Positions 36,107 through 45,600 of a stretch of 64,000 nucleotides of DNA are shown here, one piece after another. The translations under genes were made by a program, and so were the position numbers. Position 1 is the stretch's first letter; each line of letters starts with the position of its first letter. The stretch comes from Chlamydiales bacterium (GTDB taxonomy: Bacteria > Chlamydiota > Chlamydiia > Chlamydiales > JACKPQ01). Location: NCBI GenBank assembly GCA_024233455.1, contig JACKPP010000001.1:711001-775000 (forward strand). The letters are read 5' to 3'. The notes below the pieces were generated by a model. That model searched no databases. It was not told where the DNA came from and saw only the letters and a program-made list of their open reading frames with translations.

Positions 36107-37291
36107 GTGCCTATTTTTGAATACACAGCAGTAAAATCTTCGGGGCATAAGCAAAAAGGCTACGTCGATGCCGACTCTATCGAGATGGCCAGAGAAAAAC
36201 TTTCTGCTCAAGCTTTGTTAGTAACGATGTTGTCTGCTTATCGCCAAAAAGGCAAAAAGTACCATTTATCCCAAAGCTTGGTATTGAATTTAACACGCGA
36301 TTTAGCCTTGCTACTCAATGCAGGCCTGCCACTTTACGATAGCTTAATAGCCATAGAGGAAAAATACCAAGGACATAAAGCGCACTTTATTTTGCTAGAC
36401 CTCTGTGACCAAGTTAAGCACGGCACGCAACTGTCTCAGGCTTTAAAACGGTATCCGAAAAGTTTTGATAGCATCTATATTGCCATGGTAGCAGCAGGTG
36501 AGCGCAGCGCTCAGCTTGCTGATGTATTCGATGAGCTGGCAAGACTCATCCAGCGTAGTCAAAAGCTCAAAAAACAAGTGACATCCGCCCTAATTTATCC
36601 TGCATTCATTGGATCGTTTTGTTTGATCGTGATCAGTGTGCTGCTCTTTTTCTTGGTCCCATCGATGTCGGAGCTTTTTGAAGGAAGGCCGCTGCATCCA
36701 ATGACCGCCGCAGTCCTTGGTTTGAGTCATTGGCTTAAAGAATACGGGATGGTTCTTCTTGCTATTCTGGCGGTTTTGGCACTAGGTATACTCGTGGTCT
36801 GGAAAAAGCCTGCGGTGCACCGATGGCGCGCTAAACTTTTACTGCATCTGCCTTTTATAAAAGAGATGACTACTCAAGCGGTCATGATACGTTTTTCTAG
36901 AACGCTCTCCCGCTTAATGGAAAGTGGCGTTCCGCTGATTGAAAGTTTGCAATTGGCGCGCAGTGTCATGCATCATCAACTTTTTGAAGAGGCCATAGCA
37001 CGTTGTGAAAGTAAAGTTGTCGAAGGCAAGGGGTTTGCAAGTGAATTGAAGGGGCAATCCATTATTCCTAAAACGGCAGTTCGCATGCTTGCTATCGCTG
37101 AAGAGGCCGGATCAACTGGTAAAATGCTGGGATCGATTGCTGATATTTATTCAGATGAGTTGGAAAAAAATTTAACGCGCCTGACGGCGTATATGCAGCC
37201 CGTTATTTTACTAGTATTGGGTGTGATCGTTGGGGTAATTTTGCTATCGGTACTATTACCTTTAACAGATGTAAGTTCATTTTTAGAATAG
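36107..37291 (+). CDS. gspF: Type II secretion inner-membrane platform protein GspF
   Basis: 394 aa, GTG start two bases after the gspE stop. PIFEYTAVKSSGHKQKGYVD is the family N-terminus; both GspF domains are seen, each with a glycine/hydrophobic helix: the first ends in KQVTSALIYPAFIGSF, the second in NLTRLTAYMQPVILLVLG. It forms the membrane platform that GspE acts upon. LLNAGLPLYDSL and MESGVPLIESLQ are the paired internal repeats. Length is normal for the family. Confidence 0.92.
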   Translation: MPIFEYTAVKSSGHKQKGYVDADSIEMAREKLSAQALLVTMLSAYRQKGKKYHLSQSLVLNLTRDLALLLNAGLPLYDSLIAIEEKYQGHKAHFILLDLCDQVKHGTQLSQALKRYPKSFDSIYIAMVAAGERSAQLADVFDELARLIQRSQKLKKQVTSALIYPAFIGSFCLIVISVLLFFLVPSMSELFEGRPLHPMTAAVLGLSHWLKEYGMVLLAILAVLALGILVVWKKPAVHRWRAKLLLHLPFIKEMTTQAVMIRFSRTLSRLMESGVPLIESLQLARSVMHHQLFEEAIARCESKVVEGKGFASELKGQSIIPKTAVRMLAIAEEAGSTGKMLGSIADIYSDELEKNLTRLTAYMQPVILLVLGVIVGVILLSVLLPLTDVSSFLE

Positions 37292-37300
37292 GAGACAAAC

Positions 37301-37681
37301 ATGCTAAAGAAGAAAAAAAAGCGCAGCATGACGTTGCTTGAGATTATGGTAGTGATTTTCATTATCGGCATTATCGGTAGTGTGATCGGCTACAACATGA
37401 AAGGAAGCATGGCCAAAGGTAAGCAATTTAAAACTGATCACGCCGCAGCTAAAATTGCTGAAGTATTGACCATGGAAACGGAGCTAAATGGTCTCGACCC
37501 GCATGACGTTGCGAAAAAATATAAAAAATATCTAGCACAATCAGGCTTAGTGAAAGATGTGGAAAAATTGGTTGTGGATGGATGGGGTGAAAAATTTGAA
37601 GTCACATATGAAAACGATACGTTCAAAGTCATATCGAGTCATGTTACAAAAAAGAAAAAAGCATCCGCTCACACTGATTGA
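37301..37681 (+). CDS. gspG: GspG-like major pseudopilin
   Basis: 126 aa with a class III leader: a basic tail (LKKKKKRS) then MTLLEIMVVIFIIGIIGSVI, with Glu at mature position 5 as in type IV pilins. The canonical cleavage is after Gly; here the residue before the hydrophobic helix is Ser. The mature part has the GspG pattern of a helix then VDGWGEKFEVTY, matching DPWGxxY of GspG. A pseudopilus subunit pushing cargo through GspD. The 3' end overlaps the next pseudopilin by 41 bases. Confidence 0.82.
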   Translation: MLKKKKKRSMTLLEIMVVIFIIGIIGSVIGYNMKGSMAKGKQFKTDHAAAKIAEVLTMETELNGLDPHDVAKKYKKYLAQSGLVKDVEKLVVDGWGEKFEVTYENDTFKVISSHVTKKKKASAHTD

Positions 37682-38096
37682 AGTTCTGCTTTGTGTGGGA
37701 CTCATTGTATTAGCTGGCAGTCTGTTTGCGGTAAAAGGCAAACAACTTTGGCAGCGACATCAATATTTTTCTGCTGTTGATCGTCTTTGTGATGAGCTCA
37801 TTTTAACGCGTCATTTTTCGCAAAGCTTGCGCGCTGATGTCGATCTATTTTTAATCAAAAAAGAGGATGGAGTGCGCCTGGTGCGCCAGTTTGATGAGCC
37901 AGGAATGTTGCGCATGAAGCATTCTTTTCCTCAAATAATCGACTTCAAAAATATTTATATCAATACAGATCAAAATTTATTTTTTTATGGCAGTGGTTGG
38001 CATGATTTCGACGAAGAACTACGAATTAATGGCGTAGAAAAAATGATTATCTCTCTTAAGCCAGAAAGTTTTTGTATAAAAAAATTTGTAAAATAA
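37641..38096 (+). CDS. Second pseudopilin (minor, GspH/I/J-like)
   Basis: 151 aa from ATG 37641; the reading frame is open further upstream but only across gspG in another frame. The leader LQKRKKHP is followed by LTLIEVLLCVGLIVLAGSLF with Glu at position 5 of the mature helix. Proline, not Gly, precedes the expected cleavage point. The C-terminal domain has a beta-rich pattern (FFYGSGWHDFDEELRINGVE) fitting a minor pseudopilin. It cannot be placed confidently among GspH, I or J. Confidence 0.65.
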   Translation: MLQKRKKHPLTLIEVLLCVGLIVLAGSLFAVKGKQLWQRHQYFSAVDRLCDELILTRHFSQSLRADVDLFLIKKEDGVRLVRQFDEPGMLRMKHSFPQIIDFKNIYINTDQNLFFYGSGWHDFDEELRINGVEKMIISLKPESFCIKKFVK

Positions 38097-38158
38097 TTTT
38101 TTATTATTATATATGTGGGTTTGAAAGAAAAATAAAAACTCACTAGGAGGAAAAGCTG

Positions 38159-38566
38159 ATGGCTGCAGCAATACATCTGGCCAGGATTTTTGGCCCACTA
38201 TTATTAATCATCGGAATTTGGTGCTTATTTTACCGCCATAAAGTCATGCAAGCGGCAAAAGGTTTCACAACCACGCCAACGACAATGTATCTATTTGGGA
38301 TTGTCAACTTGCTTGTTGGTTTGACCATTGTCAGCATGTTTAACCACTGGGTTTGGGACCTAACACTTTTAGTTACACTTTTAGGATGGTTCTTGCTCGT
38401 ACGCGGCGTTTGCGCCCTTTATTGGCCAGAAGCTGTGATCAAATCACAGTTGTGCTCAGATGGTTGCATCACCGTTTGGGGTATCATTTGGATCGTATGG
38501 GGATTCTTCCTCACTTGGCTAGGCTATTTCTGTGAAATGGGCCAACATGCCATGATGAATCGTTAA
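38159..38566 (+). CDS. Unknown four-helix membrane protein
   Basis: 135 aa with four hydrophobic segments, around RIFGPLLLIIGIWCLFY, MYLFGIVNLLVGLTIVSM, LTLLVTLLGWFLLVRGV and ITVWGIIWIVWGFFLTWLGY. No family recognised. AGGAGG lies ten bases before the ATG. It follows the pseudopilin genes after a 62-base AT-rich gap and is closed by a strong terminator at 38604-38630, so it is the last gene of the secretion cluster or a separate unit. Confidence 0.55.
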   Translation: MAAAIHLARIFGPLLLIIGIWCLFYRHKVMQAAKGFTTTPTTMYLFGIVNLLVGLTIVSMFNHWVWDLTLLVTLLGWFLLVRGVCALYWPEAVIKSQLCSDGCITVWGIIWIVWGFFLTWLGYFCEMGQHAMMNR

Positions 38567-38603
38567 GACTGAAAGGCTCAAGGAAACTCTATTTTTCCTT
38601 AAG

Positions 38604-38630
38604 ACGGGGTGATAAGCCCCGTTTTTTTTT
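38604..38630 (+). terminator. Rho-independent terminator
   Basis: ACGGGG and CCCCGT form a GC-rich 6-bp stem with loop TGATAAG, followed immediately by a run of eight T. It is the best terminator in the window. Confidence 0.85.
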
Positions 38631-38685
38631 GTCCATATTCTTCCAATGATATAAAATGAAAAAACATTCATTGTTGGAGAATACC

Positions 38686-41286
38686 ATGAAAAAAATTGCA
38701 TTTGCTTTGCTTGTGTCTACTGTGGTTCTTTTTGCCGAAACTAAAGCACCTGAACCTGCTAAACTTTCTAAACATCTGCAAGTACGCGCACCTGAGTGGC
38801 GCGCTGAAATGCTAGCATCCTATCCGAATGGAAATCCTCAAGAGATCGTATTTCACGGACCCGATATGGACGGTAAAGAGATGCCGCAAAAACGTATCCG
38901 TTTTTTTGATAATGGCAGGCCTTATGATGAAGTTGATTTATCCGTAGTGGAGGAGGGCTCCGAGGCCTACGAGCTTCACAAATCGACAATTGTGCCTCAT
39001 GGATTATCGGTTCAATTCAATGAAAAAAATGAACTTGTAGCTCTGCGTGAATTCGACCATGGAATTTTGAATGGGTATGTGCAAACCTTTTATCCCGGTC
39101 GCAAACTTCAGCGCCAATTGCACTACCAAGATGGTAAGCTAGATGGCATTGCTACCTCTTATTACGAAAACGGGCAACTGGCTGAACAAGCCGGTTATCT
39201 AAACGGCAAACTTCATGGGCAGCTACAACGCTTCTATGAAAGTGGACAGAAAGCGTTGCAAGTAGAGAATCTAAATGGTGTTATGGAAGGGCAAGCCATT
39301 GAATGGCATGAAAACGGCAACACCAAATCCACGCAATTTTTTAAAAACGGTAAGCTCGACAAGGAAGGTCATAACCCATCGGTCATCGTCTACAATGACA
39401 AGCGTCGCATCATTGAAGTGCGCGACTACAAAGATGGAGAGCTCATTGGAGCCCATATTCGCTACCACGATAACGGACGTGAGGCTTATCGGGTGTCCTA
39501 TGTCAATGGCAAAAAAGATGGCAAAGAAATTTTTTCTTCCGATGAGGGCAAACTTTTAGGTGAAGGGCGTTTTAAAAATGGGCTACCCCAGGGAAAACAC
39601 TGGAGACACCATCCCAACGGTCGTAAAGCCTTCATTGCTAACTACGATAAAAAAGGCAACATGAAAGGGTTTGCGGAAAACTTTTATGAAAGTGGTCAAT
39701 TGCAAAATCGCTACCATCTAGTCCAAGATAAACAACAAGGTCCATATCAAGAATGGTATGAAAACGGCACGCTAAAAGTGGACTTCAACTACAACGAAGG
39801 CGCATTTGAAGGTGAGCAGAGTGAATATTATGCAGATGGACAGACCAAGTCTATTGGCTTTTATAAAGACGGCAAGAAACACGGCCATTTCCAAAAATGG
39901 TTTGAAGATGGCAAATCGGCCTACGACATGCACTTTGTCAACGATAACCAAGAGGGCGAATCTTTTGAGTGGTACGAAAACGGCAAATCAAAACTACACC
40001 ACAACTTCAAAGATGGTCTTTTAACAGGTGTTCAACGGCAGTGGTACGAAAGTGGAGTGCTCCAAGCTAAAATAAGCTATAAGGAAGGCAAAAAAGATGG
40101 TGAACATTTGGTTTATAATCCAGATGGAGAACTCATCTTTGAGGCAACGTACGTCAATGATAGCCCTCAAGGACTGGTACGTACGTTTTATCGCAAAGAC
40201 GCGCTCAAAGAGGTTGCAGTCTATCAAAATGGAGTGCGCTGTGGATCCTATGATGAGTACTACGAAAATGGTCAGCACAAGCTCAAAGCATTTTACAAAA
40301 ACAACCAGCCCGATGGAAAAATGCAAGGCTGGCACGATGACGGCAGTCTGGCCTTTGAGCGTCATTTTGCCGATGGTAAACTTTGCAAAGAGCTCTTTGA
40401 GTACTACAAACCAGCTGATACAGATAGTGAGACTCGCCTGTCGCGCCACTACCGCTACGATGATCAGGGTAGATTAGACGGCGAACAAATACAGTACTAT
40501 CCTAACGGTCAAATTCGCACTCTGCTTTCCTACCGCGAAGGGAATCTGCATGGGCCCAAACGCATGTGGAACGATAAGGGAGAATTATTAGAAGACGCTA
40601 ACTATACCTTTTCCAAGCTACAAGGCCGTTTCTTCTCCAAAGATCAGCAAGGGCGTGAAATTGTCTTTCATTACAAAGACAACAAAAAAGATGGCTTGCA
40701 CGAAATCTACTATCCGGCTTTAGAAGATGGCACACAACATAAAGCTTTAGAGGCAAACTTTGTGGAAAATTTCTTTGAAGGTCCTGTTGTGGAATACACA
40801 CCAGAGGGTAAAGTGCTCTCCGAAATGCAATTTGCAAAAGGGCTTAAAAACGGTCTTTGCAAATTCTACGATGCCAAAGGGCATCTGGCTATGGAGATTG
40901 AATACAAAAATGATCAGCGCCATGGCTTGGCAATGCAATTTTTTCCCAATGGGCAAATCCTCAAAAAAGCGCTCTTTGTGCAAGACCTGAAAGAAGGAGA
41001 AGAGGAAAACTTCTACCCTGATGGAGCACTTGCGTCTGTAAACTCCTACAAAGATGGCAAGCTCAATGGTCTATCTCGACACTATAGCCATGATGGCATT
41101 ATCGTCTTTGAAGGTGAATACTTGAATGACTTGCGTCACGGAAAATTCAACAAATTCTACGAAGATGGAGCCCCCAAGCTACAGCAAACCTATGTAGAAG
41201 ACAAATTAGACGGTGTTAAGCGCTTCTTTGATCGCGATGGCAATGTCCTTGAAACGCTCTACAAAATGGGTGAAAAAGTCGATTAA
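38686..41286 (+). CDS. Large exported MORN_2/YwqK-type repeat protein
   Basis: 866 aa from ATG 38686, chosen because GGAG lies at good spacing and a signal peptide (KKIAFALLVSTVVLFAET) follows directly; ATG 38656 would add ten residues. From about residue 60 to the end nearly the whole protein is a tandem array of roughly 23-residue units with the pattern YYENGQLxxxxxYxxGKxxGxxxxW, as in MORN_2 (PF07661) and YwqK antitoxin-like proteins. I count at least 25 imperfect units. Exported repeat proteins of this class are poorly understood; a surface or adhesive role is inference. It stands alone between a terminator and convergent genes. Confidence 0.8.
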   Translation: MKKIAFALLVSTVVLFAETKAPEPAKLSKHLQVRAPEWRAEMLASYPNGNPQEIVFHGPDMDGKEMPQKRIRFFDNGRPYDEVDLSVVEEGSEAYELHKSTIVPHGLSVQFNEKNELVALREFDHGILNGYVQTFYPGRKLQRQLHYQDGKLDGIATSYYENGQLAEQAGYLNGKLHGQLQRFYESGQKALQVENLNGVMEGQAIEWHENGNTKSTQFFKNGKLDKEGHNPSVIVYNDKRRIIEVRDYKDGELIGAHIRYHDNGREAYRVSYVNGKKDGKEIFSSDEGKLLGEGRFKNGLPQGKHWRHHPNGRKAFIANYDKKGNMKGFAENFYESGQLQNRYHLVQDKQQGPYQEWYENGTLKVDFNYNEGAFEGEQSEYYADGQTKSIGFYKDGKKHGHFQKWFEDGKSAYDMHFVNDNQEGESFEWYENGKSKLHHNFKDGLLTGVQRQWYESGVLQAKISYKEGKKDGEHLVYNPDGELIFEATYVNDSPQGLVRTFYRKDALKEVAVYQNGVRCGSYDEYYENGQHKLKAFYKNNQPDGKMQGWHDDGSLAFERHFADGKLCKELFEYYKPADTDSETRLSRHYRYDDQGRLDGEQIQYYPNGQIRTLLSYREGNLHGPKRMWNDKGELLEDANYTFSKLQGRFFSKDQQGREIVFHYKDNKKDGLHEIYYPALEDGTQHKALEANFVENFFEGPVVEYTPEGKVLSEMQFAKGLKNGLCKFYDAKGHLAMEIEYKNDQRHGLAMQFFPNGQILKKALFVQDLKEGEEENFYPDGALASVNSYKDGKLNGLSRHYSHDGIIVFEGEYLNDLRHGKFNKFYEDGAPKLQQTYVEDKLDGVKRFFDRDGNVLETLYKMGEKVD

Positions 41287-41961
41287 TCACTTGATGATGG
41301 AAATGCCAAGTGCATCGATGCGTCCCTTGCGGCCAACGATAGTGGGTGTCAAAATAGTTTCAATGCTTGGATGAGCAGCTAAGATCTCATTAAAGGCAAA
41401 CGTCTGTTTAGCTCCAGTATTAGTGGGATTGTGGGGGTCTAATGTTCCTTTCTTGGGGATCAGATTGTCGATAAGCAGCAAAGTACCTGGGCGGGAGAGG
41501 CGTAAAAGCTCAGGTAGATAATCGGTATAATCAGCCTTATCTGCATCTAAAAAGATCAAATCAAACGATGGCTTTAATACCGGTAATACCTGTGAGGCAT
41601 AGCCTTCGACTACAGTGATCTTATCTCGGGTGGGACATCTTTTGATATTTTCTTTTGCCACTTTAGCAAATAGAGGATTGCACTCGATGGTAGTGATGTC
41701 AGCTTTGGGCGCACCTTTTGCTAGCCACAAAGTGCTATAGGCTGCAAGCGTCCCGATCTCTAAAATACGTTTCGGATTTTGCATACGCGTAAAAAAAGTC
41801 AGCAGCATGCCCAATTTTTTCGGGACGGCAATTTGAGGTAGACCAGAGGCTTTGGAATATTCTCTTGCCTCTTTTATCCAGAGATCTTCTTGAGCAAAGG
41901 TATTGCCAATATAATCTTGAACCTGCTTATTTCTATTTTTTAGATAAATTTCACCGCGCAT
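41287..41961 (-). CDS. SAM-dependent O-methyltransferase (family 3)
   Basis: 224 aa Rossmann-fold methyltransferase of the caffeoyl-CoA/catechol O-methyltransferase type. The SAM-binding motif RILEIGTLAAYSTLWLA lies at about residues 66-82, the second acidic site in TTIECNPLFA, and the metal-binding motif LIFLDADKADY near residue 135, with LLIDNLIPKKG after it, matching divalent-metal-dependent family members. Substrate unknown. The start is three bases from the rsmD stop, so the two form an operon. Confidence 0.8.
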   Translation of the reverse strand: MRGEIYLKNRNKQVQDYIGNTFAQEDLWIKEAREYSKASGLPQIAVPKKLGMLLTFFTRMQNPKRILEIGTLAAYSTLWLAKGAPKADITTIECNPLFAKVAKENIKRCPTRDKITVVEGYASQVLPVLKPSFDLIFLDADKADYTDYLPELLRLSRPGTLLLIDNLIPKKGTLDPHNPTNTGAKQTFAFNEILAAHPSIETILTPTIVGRKGRIDALGISIIK

Positions 41962-41964
41962 GAT

Positions 41965-42504
41965 TTAAATTCTTTGCCTAAGTTCAAATAGAACTGTATC
42001 GCCGTATTTACGCTCATCAACATAGACAAGATGATCTAAAGACATGGGTTTACATGACAAGCGTTCTTCTAAAAAAATACGTGTTTTGGGGTGAAATATA
42101 GAGCTATGATCTAGCAGCTTTAAAAACTTGAGGTCTCCGCCGTAAGGAGGATCGATATAGATGATATCAAAACAATGGTCGTTGAGCTTGTTTATGGCGC
42201 GCTCAACCGAGATTGGATAGACATCTGTACAATCAGATAGGTTTAGCTTTTTAAGGTTGCTGTGAATGCAGGAAACGGCCTCCTTGCCCTTTTCCACAAA
42301 GCAGGCGGATGCGCCGCCGCGGCTTAAGGCCTCGATCCCCATCTGTCCACTGCCGGCAAAAAGATCCAAAAAGTGGCAGCCCTCAAGCTCATGGAGACAT
42401 ATATCAAAGAGAGATTTTTTAACCTTGCCAATTGTGGGGCGCGTGGCCATGCCTTTGGGAGTTTTCAATACTTGGCCCTTGTATTTCCCTGCGATCACTT
42501 GCAT
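41965..42504 (-). CDS. rsmD: 16S rRNA (guanine-966-N2)-methyltransferase RsmD
   Basis: 179 aa. MQVIAGKYKGQVLKTPKG is the RsmD-family N-terminus; RPTIGKVKKSLFDIC, LDLFAGSGQMGIEALSRG (SAM motif) and IIYIDPPYGG (the DPPY catalytic motif, near residue 115) follow. It modifies G966 in 16S rRNA. The start codon ATG at 42504 lies in an AT-rich gap; the gap 42505-42639 holds no recognisable gene. Confidence 0.9.
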   Translation of the reverse strand: MQVIAGKYKGQVLKTPKGMATRPTIGKVKKSLFDICLHELEGCHFLDLFAGSGQMGIEALSRGGASACFVEKGKEAVSCIHSNLKKLNLSDCTDVYPISVERAINKLNDHCFDIIYIDPPYGGDLKFLKLLDHSSIFHPKTRIFLEERLSCKPMSLDHLVYVDERKYGDTVLFELRQRI

Positions 42505-42639
42505 CTAAAACCTTTATTTAATCGAGATCATAGCACATTATATAGATAAATGCAATTTTAGAAAAAGTGTAACACCTTGAGCCATGATTAGTTAATACTG
42601 GCTTTGTGTCAGGCAATGCCTAACGAAGGTCTTTAGCAA

Positions 42640-45600
42640 TTAAAGTAATTTACGGCCGCCGTAGCGCATGATGAGGCTGTTGGTTTTGGCCAGCGGCTCG
42701 GTCTCTTTTGATTGGAGGAATTCGAGGAAATAGGTTGCCGCTTGAAATCTAGCTCCCTCCTTTCGAAAGGTTGCCGTCACTTGTGCATTTTGGGTAAATG
42801 CAATTTTTTTCGTGATATTAACGAATGAAGAACCAAAGCGGCCCTGGATCATAAGATTGAGATCGGAAAGGGTATCGGTTTCCCCATAGATGACCAGGGG
42901 TTTGCCCGAATAAAACGCAGGTAGGCGGGGTGATTCGGAAAACAGTTTACAATGAGCATTTGGGTCGGTGGGCATGACGATGGCGTGCAAGTCACGAGCG
43001 ATCGGAGTTTGGAGTTTTTTGACAAAGCCGGCGAATTTGCGTGGGAAAGCAGCCATCGTGGCAGAATGCATGACCTCGCCCCGTTGCAGCGTAGAGAGCA
43101 TTTGAATGAAAGATGTGTGGTTATCGTTTCCGACACAAACCGGGTAGAGATTGAAGGTTGTTTTATTGGCATCGATGAGGGCGTGGATATCAGTGAGCGT
43201 CTTGCTAAGATCAAGTAGACTGGAGCCATCGGTAAAGAAGAAAACAGTGTGCAGTCCGGGAGCTTGGGCTAGTGCTTTAGTGAAATTGAGTAGCTGGGCA
43301 TAGACATTGGAGGTCTTATAGGGATGAAAAAACTTCTGTTTATCGAGGTATTCGTGGACCAGCGCTTTGGTGCCAGAGGCACTGGTAAGATTAGTGGCGC
43401 TCATAGCGTGGAGGGCATCATCAATCGTAAAGATATTGAAGGTATCAGCTTTGTGTACATAAGGTAGAGCTCGTAGGATGGCGCTTTTATAGGCAGCAGC
43501 TTTGGCCTTATTGATTGATTGCGTGTTATCGATGACAAAGTAAATGTTTTGCTCCAGCCTTTCAAAATGGGTATTTTCGATAGGTTTAACGGTGATCGCA
43601 AAGAGGTATTTCCCATCTTCGGTCTTTGGTGCCCAGCTCACGCTTGTAGAGAATTCTTGATTAAGGGAGGTAGTCTCTAGGTCAAAGAGCGTCGGAATGC
43701 GGGCCAGATTTGTAGCAGTGACACGGTGTTTACGGTTAAGTATATCTGAACGTCTTTGGTGTTTTTTTTCGGCAAAGTTGATGTGAGATGCAATGTCTTC
43801 ACTTAAACTTGGATCTGTCCAAAGGTAAGGCTCTATGCTAGGCAGCGGATCGAGAAACATGGGCGAAGGGGTGGCTGTAGTTGCCACGGCCAAGACACTT
43901 GCTTCTGGCGTGGGAAAATAGCCGTATTTTCGAATATATTCATCAGATGTAAGGCGTTTTTTGCTCATTGTTTGCTGGTGATTGGCTTCTACAATCAGTG
44001 AGGCCTGTAATTGCGCAGCGATATCCCGCGAGCTAGCGGGATGTAAAATGGGATCTGTAGCTAAGATCAAGTGTGTAGCTAAGTCTAAATGATCAACTGG
44101 AAGTCTATATTGGGTTGTTAGGAGTGGGCAGCCCGGCAGCAAGTCTCCATAGGTCTCACACCGGATGGTGTTCTCAGTGAGGATTTCCTTGGAGGGTAAG
44201 AAAAAACTGCTTTTTGGTGTAGCAGCGATGATGGTAACCTCATAAGGAAGCTCTATGGTTTCGATGAGATCAGAGTGAAAGGCTAAGGAGGCCAATCGGA
44301 CCTTAGGAAGCGTTTTGCTATAGCGGTAGAGAGCTCTTGGATCCGGAGCGTTATTTACAGCAAAAACGGGGATTATGGATGGAGAAGGTTCAAGCACGAT
44401 TGTCGGTAAATGGACACTTTGGTGAATCCATTCGGGGCACGCATCTTCGATCAGATGGGGGCGCATACATGCAGGTGTTGAGGAACGTTTAATGTTTTTG
44501 ACAAGATGAGATAGTGGCATGTCGGTCATTTCAATTAAGGCATGACGATTCACTGTGGAGGGGCAGTATTTCGGAAAATGGTCAGGGCTTAGGCTTGTTA
44601 CTACGGGTAAAAGGTGCTCTTTTTTGAATATAAAACCGAGATCGTTAAGTGTTGGAAACGCTATCGAAAGGGGTAAGGAGTCTAGGGTAAACGGCTGTTT
44701 ATTTTCAGCTTCGAGCAGGGTAAGGTATTGAGAAGACTCAGCATTTGGACTGTAGCTGTAATCCAGTTCTGCATCGGTAGCAACGTGTTTAATTTTGCTT
44801 TGTAGGGAAGGCGCTTTTGCGGTGATTTGAGGATTTTTAAAGGCGTGCAAAATAACGCGATGAGCTGTTGGGTGCCGCAGCATCGATTGAGCAGCCTGAT
44901 GTGCTAAACAAGTGTCAACAGGCAGGGATGGAATCGTGATAGAGTTATAAAAAATGGGAATAGTGTGATCTGTTTCGGATAAAGAGAATGAGTAGGTTTT
45001 TTCAGGCTGCATATGGGGATTTAACGTGTGTAGGGATGCATCTTTCAATGGATGCGTGCTGAAGCCATGGTCTACGGCAACGGGTAGGTGTCTTGGTTTT
45101 AGGGTGATTTTTGGATGTGTAATAGCTTGGGTATTAAAGGCGATGGCATGGAAAGGGATATCATAAGCGGTTAGTTGTAATTGCGGTGGAGGAATCCTCA
45201 CGATAATGGGGAGGCCATTGCAAATATGTTCTGATAGCGCAACATGGCTCTCTTGGAGATCGGGATAAATGGGGTCAAAAGCATCTGGGACGTAATGCGA
45301 ATATTTGGGAATTGTGGCAGCAGAGGTTAGGTCAATGGATGATCCACGAAAGGAAAATGCTTTTTTGGGTTTTTTGTACGTGGGATAGGTGAAAGTGTAT
45401 AAGACGCTTTGGTCAATTTGAAAGCCCTTTAAAGGAGATGTCATCGATTGGACTTTATCCAATTCAAAGTAGGCTCTTTGAAGACACTTTTGGTGCGAGA
45501 TGTTGTTTTCTTTGTAAACTTGAGTTGATGTAGGCGTGTCTTTTTCTAAGACCATGGTAGGGGTGAATGGAGGAGACCAATCTAACGGGATTGAAAACTG

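Noticed and set aside
38686..41286. The MORN_2 array as a DNA tandem repeat
   Set aside because: The repetition is at protein level; the nucleotide copies are diverged, so it was described as a protein feature.
42600..42640. Short AGGC-AAT-GCCT hairpin near the end of the VWA gene
   Set aside because: A 4-bp stem without a T-run is too weak to call.
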